64,000 bases of DNA. Origin: Verticillium longisporum. Lineage: Eukaryota > Ascomycota > Sordariomycetes > Glomerellales > Plectosphaerellaceae. The translations under genes and the position numbers were made by a program. Positions 57,162-64,000 of this stretch are shown in pieces (position 1 is the stretch's first letter; each line of letters begins with the position of its first letter). The stretch covers positions 62,001 to 126,000 of the forward strand of contig JAETXT010000005.1 of the NCBI GenBank assembly GCA_019188255.1, given 5' to 3'. The notes under the pieces were generated by a model that saw only the letters and a program-made list of their open reading frames with translations, made no database searches and was not told the origin of the DNA.

Positions 57162-58861
57162 TTAGCGAAACCCCGGAACCATACCGACAAACAGGGCAAC
57201 AAAAACAGCAAAAGCAGGTCCGCTGCGCCGCCAACTCCAGCACCCGCCCTGTTCATCTCGGGTACCGCCATTGGACCCGCCGCTGGAGTCCTCCGAGCCG
57301 TTTGATGACGCTCTGTTATCAAAATAATCAACAACACTCTTCTGTCCAGGTCGTACGCTTTGCGGGTTTGAAAAGAGATCACTAGGATCCCAGTCTTCCT
57401 TTACTTGACCCAATGCGTCTAGGTTTGGGCCCCAGTACGAGTCTTGTGGGCTCTCCAGACTGGCATCGACATACCCGGCATAGGTACTCAGATTGGTTGG
57501 CACGCTTGATCTAATCAACGAATTGATTCCTTCAATAAACTCGCGGGTCCTGCCGTTCAGTGTTGGAATGCCGATACCGTAGCCCTGGCAGAACATGACC
57601 TTGTCGCGGTGACGGTAAGCCGTGGCGTTCATCGGAACGTCGTTGATACGGCCACCTGTCACATCGAAAATCAAAAACCAGATAAGAGTGCCCCGATTAG
57701 CGTCGTCAATGTAATCCATGAGGTCCATGATGCTTTCGGAGGAGAGGAGCTGGTCTTTGGTGAATGCTAAGCTCTTCGCAGTGAAGGCGGTACTCAGATC
57801 GCTAAGCCATAGGGCCGCATCCTGGGCTTGTTGCGCGACGGAGCCGAGCCAGTCGTTGACTACTATGGACTTCTTTCCGGTGGGAATGCGGTCAGGAATG
57901 CCTGTTGCCTCAAATTCTTCCTCAGTGCCAAAAAATGTGCCAGTTATGATAGCACCCAGTTCGTGCATGACGAACTCAGACCCAAAACGACGGTCGAGGT
58001 CAGGGTCAGAAATAAGATTTTGCCACGCCTCAAATACAGGGGAGAGATCACGATGACGGGAGAAGGTAAGTGAGAAGGTGTACTCGACAACGTCACCGGG
58101 CTCCTCGTTGGTTCGCATGACGAATTCCGTAATGATGCCGAAACTGGCACCAGCCCCTTTAAGGGCGAAGAAGAGGTCTGAGTTCTCGTCCTCGCTGGCG
58201 CGCTGGATTTTCCCATCGGCTGTGACGACTTCGACTTCCACAACATGATCAAGGCAGGATCCCCACATACGTGATGAGGGCCCGAGGCCGCCCTATAGTA
58301 AATTTATTAGTGCTCGAGCATCGGATAGAAGCATTCGAAACTCCTCACAATCGTAGCGTGACCACCAAGTCCTACACCGGGGCATGTACCATGCGAGATG
58401 GCTCGACCACCGTTATCATGGAGCTTCTCGGTGACATCGTGTAATTTGTGGCCTGCTCCAATTGTCGCTTGCCAATTATCCCAATTCATTGAGAAGTGCT
58501 GAAAGTTCTCAAGATCGATGACAAGCGCCCCGTCTTCACCACCCAATCCATGGTTTCTGATACAGTCAGCATTGGGGGCTTCAAAACGACAGCATCCCAG
58601 ACGTATTTACGCGTAGGAATGTCCTCCAGACCTAGCCTGGACTTTCACATTATTCTCCGAGGCACACTTGATAAATGCCGCGACATCTTCAGTAATTTCG
58701 GGTTTTGTAACGGCAGCGGGCTCAAGATTGATGTCGAGGTTGTAGCGATCGACCCAGTTGATTTGGTACAGGATGTCGCTCGGGTAGCCTACGCACCCTG
58801 ACCGGCCACCACACACGTCGTTCAGGCAGGTTGCGAAGGCACTGCTGGGTGGCTGAGCCAT
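57162..58861 (-). CDS. FAD-linked sugar/oligosaccharide oxidase-like protein (AA7 type)
   Basis: Three exons (58,861-58,611; 58,556-58,349; 58,292-57,162), introns 54 and 56 bp, encode 529 residues. The N-terminal FAD_binding_4 (PCMH/VAO) domain has KVQARSGGHSYANHGLGG with the histidine that carries the flavin, and HGTCPGVGLGGHATIGGLG with the cysteine that forms the second covalent bond. The flavin is therefore probably bicovalent, as in glucooligosaccharide oxidase and berberine-bridge enzymes. The C-terminal BBE motif is present (GPNLDALGQVKEDWDPSDLF). Enzymes of this group oxidise sugars, oligosaccharides or secondary metabolites and make H2O2. Two features are odd. The protein begins MAQPPSSAFATCLNDVC with no signal peptide, although there are extra in-frame codons upstream. 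It also ends in a Ser/Gly-rich linker and a hydrophobic tail (GPAFAVFVALFVGMVPGF), like a tail or GPI anchor. The substrate is unknown. Confidence 0.9.
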
Positions 58862-60525
58862 GGCGTGAAGACGAAAAGAAGTCTGACTTGCCGTTTGAGA
58901 AGTGATACGAGTGACTTGGAGGAAATTGCCAACATACACTGTGTACGGGTGAGGTGAGGATGGAGGAGCCGCTGGTGCTCGAATTCCTCTGGAGGGAGGG
59001 GGGGGCTCCGTCTTTACATGGCTCATCGATCACAGCGTAAGGTACCTAAGGTAAGGTGGTAAGGTAAGGAAGGTACCTTACATTAGGTACCTTAGGTAGC
59101 AGATGATTTCTCAACTTGCTGTCGACTGGCTGGCAGGGTTGCATGAGCTGTGTGACGTTCCCCAAGCAGGTTATTGGCAGGATCATCCAGTGAGAAGCCA
59201 ATCGATAGTGCCAGTCCGCCACTGTCAAACTGCCAAGGCATCACCCGCCAAGGAAGGGGCTTCGCGGCACTCGCCACACCGTTGGTGGGCGAGTGGCCGC
59301 GACGTAGAGAGATCTTGCGTCTGGACTCTGACGCAAGGTGCTTCAACGGAAGAGATAGGCACTTTTTAGTCACTTTTTCTCAACTTAGAAGAAGACGGTC
59401 ATGGCGAGGATGCCGAGAAGATGGTTGGCACGACGTCAGAGTGTTGAGGCTGGTGACAGTGTCCTGGTGGATTCGGTGGGGGTGGCTTGCACATGAGACC
59501 TGGCGCAGCTGTTGGCACAACTCATCCCTTTAGGAGAGAACGGTCTTAGGTACTTTGGAGCCAAGGAGAGCCGGCTCGACCGCCTACTTGAAAGATTCTT
59601 ATCTGATACAGTGCGATCAAGCGATATTATATAACTGGTCCGGAAGCTGAATTCTGCCATAATATCTGGAGCGCCCAGTACGTACCGTTGTACCTGAGGT
59701 CGTTCTCGCTCCTAAAGGGCTATCTTGTGCTGGCGGGTCTCGCCTGCATGTTGTTCGCTGTTTTATGTCGATCGCCACGTGCAGTCGCGTGTGCTGTGCA
59801 AACCTGTTCCTGGATGTTGAGAGAGATCATAGGAGCGAAATACTTTGCCATGGGGGTCAGTAATATGATGTGTTTTTGTATGTATGGTATTGTATTGGGT
59901 CGTAAACAAAGTATCAATGTAAGAGTGGCTCTTTTTGCATCGCATGAGGACAACATGCACAGCACAGTATATACAGTTTTGACACTGTACGTGACTGCCT
60001 GTCGCGCATGCCCCTTGCCAGGTTGGCGATGGTAAATCTCCAGGAGCGCCGCCAAGGTCGTTCATCAGTCCTGCCTCCGTCTTCAACTCTCACAAGAACA
60101 GCCGTCCTGCGCTGTGTGTCTCTCTCTTCAACTCGATTGCTTACAGGCTTCAACCTTTGGCTGTACGTGCCCCAACATTGCAAGCACCTGGCTCCGCAGT
60201 CAACAGCCCCTCACCGCTTGAGATACTTCCAGCTGCGTCTGGCGTCGCCATTGCGGCCGACATCATCGTCGGCCTGCTTTTCCACACCATCTGCTCCTGA
60301 AGTCCTGAAATCCACCAAAAGACAAATGTCACATGTTGGCTGGGACCATACGCAACAAAGCAAATGGACGCGCATTGAGCTCGATCGATAATCCAGATAT
60401 TCTAACCCACCCGAACTGTCAAGCAACAGCGTTCCACCAGGTTTGAACGATTCCGCTACATTGACCTTCGGGGTTACTATTGCCTGAATTCTTCCACATT
60501 TCCTCGATTCGGCGACACCATCACC
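58862..60525. other. intergenic with a KpnI-palindrome cluster
   Basis: No supported gene. A cluster of GGTACC and TAAGG motifs lies at about 59,040-59,099. The right end is the promoter and leader of the XLF gene. Confidence 0.5.
59040..59099. repeat. GGTACC/TAAGG palindromic cluster
   Basis: Three GGTACC palindromes, flanked by CTAAGG, TAAGGT and CCTTA repeats on both strands, occur within 60 bp. The whole stretch can fold back on itself. Confidence 0.75.
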
Positions 60526-62058
60526 ATGGCATACTCTACAGCGTGGCACCAGCTGCCCTCGTCATATCCCTCGGATGTGCCGGACTTGCTGGTCGCAACT
60601 GAGTTCACGGCCGATTCCTATGTGGTACGAATCTCCGACATGGCCCACGTATGGGTTGAGGAAATGGATCGTCGGGCCATCTACAAGCGCAGCCTCGCCG
60701 AGGACACGAGCATTGATCCGACAGACAGCCCTCAGAACATGCAGGCTTTCCTGTCACGCATTCTTTCCGCTTTTGACGCCTCTCACGCGCACCACGAGGG
60801 TAGTCGCATGAGTCTTTCGGTGGCAGACAACGACTCCCTTGCATTGGATATCACGTGCGAGGTCCCTGGACTTCAGCCTCTTGTATGGCCCATGTATTTC
60901 AAAAGATGTGCTCCGTCCCACGTCGGCTCCAAGCTCGTCTTGCCGCTCCTGCAAGCTGAACACGCCCGCATCAGACAAGTCAACTCCCTACTTGAGATTG
61001 TCCAACAGAAGGATGTTGTCATGACCAAACTTTTGGATAAGTTGGAGGCTACCGGCACACGTCTCGAGAACATCTTCACAGCTCTTTCAGCCAAGCAGAA
61101 AGTTTCGAGACAGACCGCCGAAGCCAAGGTGAGAGGACTCGCTCCATTCAAAAGAGCCGAATGGCTAGCTCAATTGGCCGCCGACCATGAGGCGCCTCGC
61201 GATGTAAATTCTCTCCTTGGGGCCGTCTTTGGAGCGGAAGCGACCCCGGCGGTGCCCGAGATGAATTACGGCGACTCGCCTGCCCTTGACGGCTGGTGGA
61301 CAAAAGTGGCTGCTGGCCAGGCTATACCTATTGTTGGCCCGAAGAAAGCAGCCTCACACAAAGAGCAGACTCCGCCTCTCGAGCCATTAGAGCCAGAGGA
61401 CGAAGATGACTTCCAGGTTCAGTCCACCCCGCCACATCTATCTTCGGCCAGGAAACGTGCATCGGAGAAGCAACCTGCGCACCCGACAGCTGATGATGAT
61501 TCCACTGAGGACGAAGAAGAACATGGCGTCCTGCAACCATCTCGCACCTCGCGAATGCCGGAGAACAAGAATGAATCCATTCGCTTGGGTGTGGTAGGAA
61601 GCAAGAGACAGACAACACAGCCGCCGCCGCTCCCACCAGGTTCAGAAACGGAGTCAGATAACTCTGATGACAACAATGCTGCTCGCTTGCCCCTAAGCTT
61701 ACCACCACAAGCACCATCATCGCCTGTGGCGCCGATTGTTTCCAAGAAGCAAGGGTTCGGTTACATTGGAAAGTCAAAGGCGCCCGAGGCTCCCGCCTCT
61801 CAATCGACAGATGCCATCACAGTTCCGTCCGATAGCAAGCCGGTTATTCGCAAGCTGGGTCAGATCGGCAAGAAGATCACGAACGACACCTCTCCCGATG
61901 CTCTTACTGGATCGCGCGGGCGACCTGCAGAAAAGACGGAACACGTCGAGCCGAGAGAGACTTCAGAAGACCGAGCCAACAAGAAACGAGACGAACTACA
62001 GAGGGAGTTGCAGAGGAAGGCCAATGCGGGCCCCGCTCGGAAGAAGCGCAAGTTCTAG
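60526..62058 (+). CDS. nej1: non-homologous end-joining factor XLF/Nej1
   Basis: A single exon encodes 510 residues. The N-terminal XLF head domain (about residues 5-130) starts with AWHQLPSSY and has LLVATEFTADSYVVRISDMA and VWVEEMDRRAIYKRSLAEDT, the conserved XLF/Nej1 pattern. A helical stalk follows (QAEHARIRQVNSLLEIVQQK, LLDKLEATGTRLENIFTAL), then a long disordered acidic/Pro-rich tail. The extreme C-terminus is basic (ARKKRKF), the usual Ku-binding/nuclear signal position; GQIGKKI lies a little upstream. XLF bridges DNA ends with Lif1/XRCC4 and stimulates ligase IV in double-strand-break repair. The start context ACCATGGC is good. The length is within the range of filamentous-fungal members. 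Confidence 0.92.
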   Translation: MAYSTAWHQLPSSYPSDVPDLLVATEFTADSYVVRISDMAHVWVEEMDRRAIYKRSLAEDTSIDPTDSPQNMQAFLSRILSAFDASHAHHEGSRMSLSVADNDSLALDITCEVPGLQPLVWPMYFKRCAPSHVGSKLVLPLLQAEHARIRQVNSLLEIVQQKDVVMTKLLDKLEATGTRLENIFTALSAKQKVSRQTAEAKVRGLAPFKRAEWLAQLAADHEAPRDVNSLLGAVFGAEATPAVPEMNYGDSPALDGWWTKVAAGQAIPIVGPKKAASHKEQTPPLEPLEPEDEDDFQVQSTPPHLSSARKRASEKQPAHPTADDDSTEDEEEHGVLQPSRTSRMPENKNESIRLGVVGSKRQTTQPPPLPPGSETESDNSDDNNAARLPLSLPPQAPSSPVAPIVSKKQGFGYIGKSKAPEAPASQSTDAITVPSDSKPVIRKLGQIGKKITNDTSPDALTGSRGRPAEKTEHVEPRETSEDRANKKRDELQRELQRKANAGPARKKRKF

Positions 62059-64000
62059 TCGATATTGCCATCGCCCACTGGTGCTGCTTCCGACATTGAC
62101 TCAAGTTTGTCCCCTTTCGTCGCACAGCAGTGCGATACCCTTTAAAATCATTCTTGATTTATTCTTGCGCTATGTGGCAGCCTTTCCCCTCGATTTAGGT
62201 ACGTTCGAGGCACCTTCTAGATGCTTCTGTCTCCCAAGCCACTGTCGCATATGCGTCTCGTACCGACGCACACTCCCGATGCAGATCGCCTGATGAACCT
62301 TTCCAGATGAGGCTCATATCCAAATGAGCTGAACGCTCAAGCCTGGGGGCTGCACCACGGCATGCGCTTGCTGGTACATGTACATCAGGCTGACTGGGGG
62401 GCGCGTCGACGATGCGACATCTGCATCGAAGCTTCAACGGGCCGAAAGAAGCGGGAAGCGGGAAGCAATTAGTGTCACAAGACATGTGCGCTGCCGCGCC
62501 TGCGACACAACGGCGCGGAGGTAATCTCTGATGCGTCGCGACCCCTTTCGCTGGTGGCAATGGAGCATGGGCTCTGTGATGCTTGAAACGATGCCCGAAA
62601 CGATGCCCAACTATTGCTTGCGTCTGGCTCCAACGTCTTCGCGGTGTGGTTGCACGGCGTCTTAGCCATGGCGGTTACAGATGACGAAGTGTGGGGTCGG
62701 TTGTTGCTGGACAGGCTGGCGACTCTCTGGTATTTCACGGCTGTCCTCATATTGAGCAGATTGCCCAAGCCAAAGAGAGTGGAGGTACCAAACTTCTGCG
62801 CCTGGACAATCTATCCGCTCAATGCAACCGGTCTTTGCAGAAACCTGACGTGGGTCGCATATCACCGGGAGAGGCTTCCGCCATCGAGGTCGTGAGCATG
62901 AAGGCACATAGCTCGCTCCACCTTGCCGGCATGAAATCATGGTGTCACCTCAGCTGTCAGCAAGGACGAGATGTTGTCCCTGCCCTGGCCTCTGTCTCGT
63001 TTCACCGGCACCGACGCTGTGTCGCTGGTAAAGACTTCGGCGCAAGCTATGGGACGCACACCGGGGTTGATATATTCAGCTGTCAAGAACGCGCCATCCG
63101 AATGAAATCTTTTTCTTCTGCTTTCAGGGTCACATGTCCGAAATCATGCAGTACCGATGTAGCTCAGTGGCTTGCCGGGATGTGACGGATCATCAGAACC
63201 ATCTTCTTGTCGTGGAAGACAGTTATAGAGCTGTCAAGTCAATGCAAACCATGTTCAGGATGCATTTCACCACATGTTACGCATATGGTCCATGATCGAC
63301 CCCCATGGTGTACAGACATTGTTGGTTTTCACATCAGCAACCTCGGCGTCTTTGTTGACCTGTTCATATTTATCAGTTTACTTTGAAGTTACTGACAGTT
63401 GCGTGTTATCAGAAACCCAAGATCATAATCAAAGGTGGTACTTGGCATGCCAAAAACTCATTAAAGCGCGCGCTGACGCGGCTGAGGGCGTCTGGGGCGG
63501 CTGTCCTCTTCGTTAGGACGCGCGAACACCACTTACGCAGCTGGGTCCTTTAAACGAATATTCGTATTCATACAATGCCTTCATGACCGGGGATCAGGCA
63601 TGTTCAAGGGCCGGTCCGCTCTGCATCCGCACATGGTGGCCACTGTACTTCGCGCCACAGCTCTATGTCAGCATCACCTTTCGGGCTGTTTGGCCCTCCT
63701 TTCTCCTCATCTCTCACTCGTTGTGAGATGTTACGTCAATCCCGCGGGGACAGGTATCGACCCAAACCATACCACATGCCTGCCTGTCTGACCGGCGGTC
63801 TCGACCCGTCCGGTTGTGACAACGCATCACTGCATATGCAACGCGAGAACCCTGGGCGAGCCCGTCCATAGTAGTCTAACGTCGAGGCTTCTGTCGCGTC
63901 GCATGTCCAGAAGAAGAAAGCTCAGGGTGCCATGCACCGGGAGAGCCCCGGCGGCGCGCTACTGGCTAATTGTGCCGTCCTGCAGGTGCCATCTGCGCAA
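62059..64000. other. terminal region, no confident gene
   Basis: Normal composition. Open frames (for example about 62,691-63,185) overlap on both strands and show no recognisable domain. I see no RNA gene or repeat of note. Confidence 0.45.

Noticed and set aside
43197..58861. A biosynthetic gene cluster around the siderophore transporter and FAD oxidase
   Set aside because: No NRPS, PKS, terpene or pathway regulator genes are present, and housekeeping genes lie between them.
1..64000. CRISPR arrays, prophage or bacterial operons
   Set aside because: Spliced eukaryotic genes throughout; no regularly spaced repeats with unique spacers were found.

Overview
The window looks like nuclear DNA of a filamentous ascomycete, most likely a plant-associated Sordariomycete. 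The evidence is short 45-65 bp GT-AG introns with CTNAC-type branch sites, a fungal uL14 ribosomal protein gene, a siderophore transporter, secreted plant-cell-wall enzymes (GH28, GH3) and an AA7 oxidase. There is also a 21-kb block of retroelement relics with the hallmark of repeat-induced point mutation (RIP). I do not name a species.

Layout. 1-12,100 is a GC-balanced arm with an SDR oxidoreductase gene (frame broken), traces of decayed genes, an intact endopolygalacturonase (minus strand) and a conserved nuclear-type protein with a KEN box (frame broken). 12,105-33,375 is an AT-rich, gene-free block in which CA and TG dinucleotides are almost absent. By conceptual reading it holds a Ty3/gypsy relic, at least three partial copies of one Ty1/copia element with 289-bp LTRs, and a minus-strand pogo/Fot transposase relic. 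Two GC-normal pogo/Fot DNA transposons (18,279-20,137 and 27,379-29,235), each with near-perfect TIRs and TA target sites, sit inside this ruined DNA and escaped RIP. 33,376-64,000 is a second euchromatic arm: a secreted low-complexity GKNQ-repeat protein, a GH3 beta-glucosidase, a SIT-type MFS transporter, malic enzyme, Mtc1-like protein, a large AT-hook protein, ribosomal protein uL14, an AA7-type FAD oxidase and the end-joining factor XLF/Nej1.

The genes do not form one obvious cluster. Housekeeping genes (uL14, Nej1, Mtc1, malic enzyme) are mixed with environment-facing genes (pectinase, beta-glucosidase, iron-siderophore uptake, sugar oxidase, secreted repeat protein). Several of the latter lie near the RIP block, the arrangement often called a two-speed genome.

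The most interesting signals are: (i) the two un-RIPped pogo elements, whose diverged TIRs keep the same internal architecture (two GAGTGG-core boxes at a 17-bp period); (ii) pogo copy 2 sitting exactly at a discontinuity between two copia fragments, which suggests transposon-mediated rearrangement; (iii) a frame break shared by both pogo copies just before their zinc knuckle; (iv) the GKNQ-repeat secreted protein built from duplicated exon modules, with a strong G-quadruplex motif upstream; and (v) single-base breaks in G/C homopolymers in otherwise intact genes, which could be real lesions or assembly errors.
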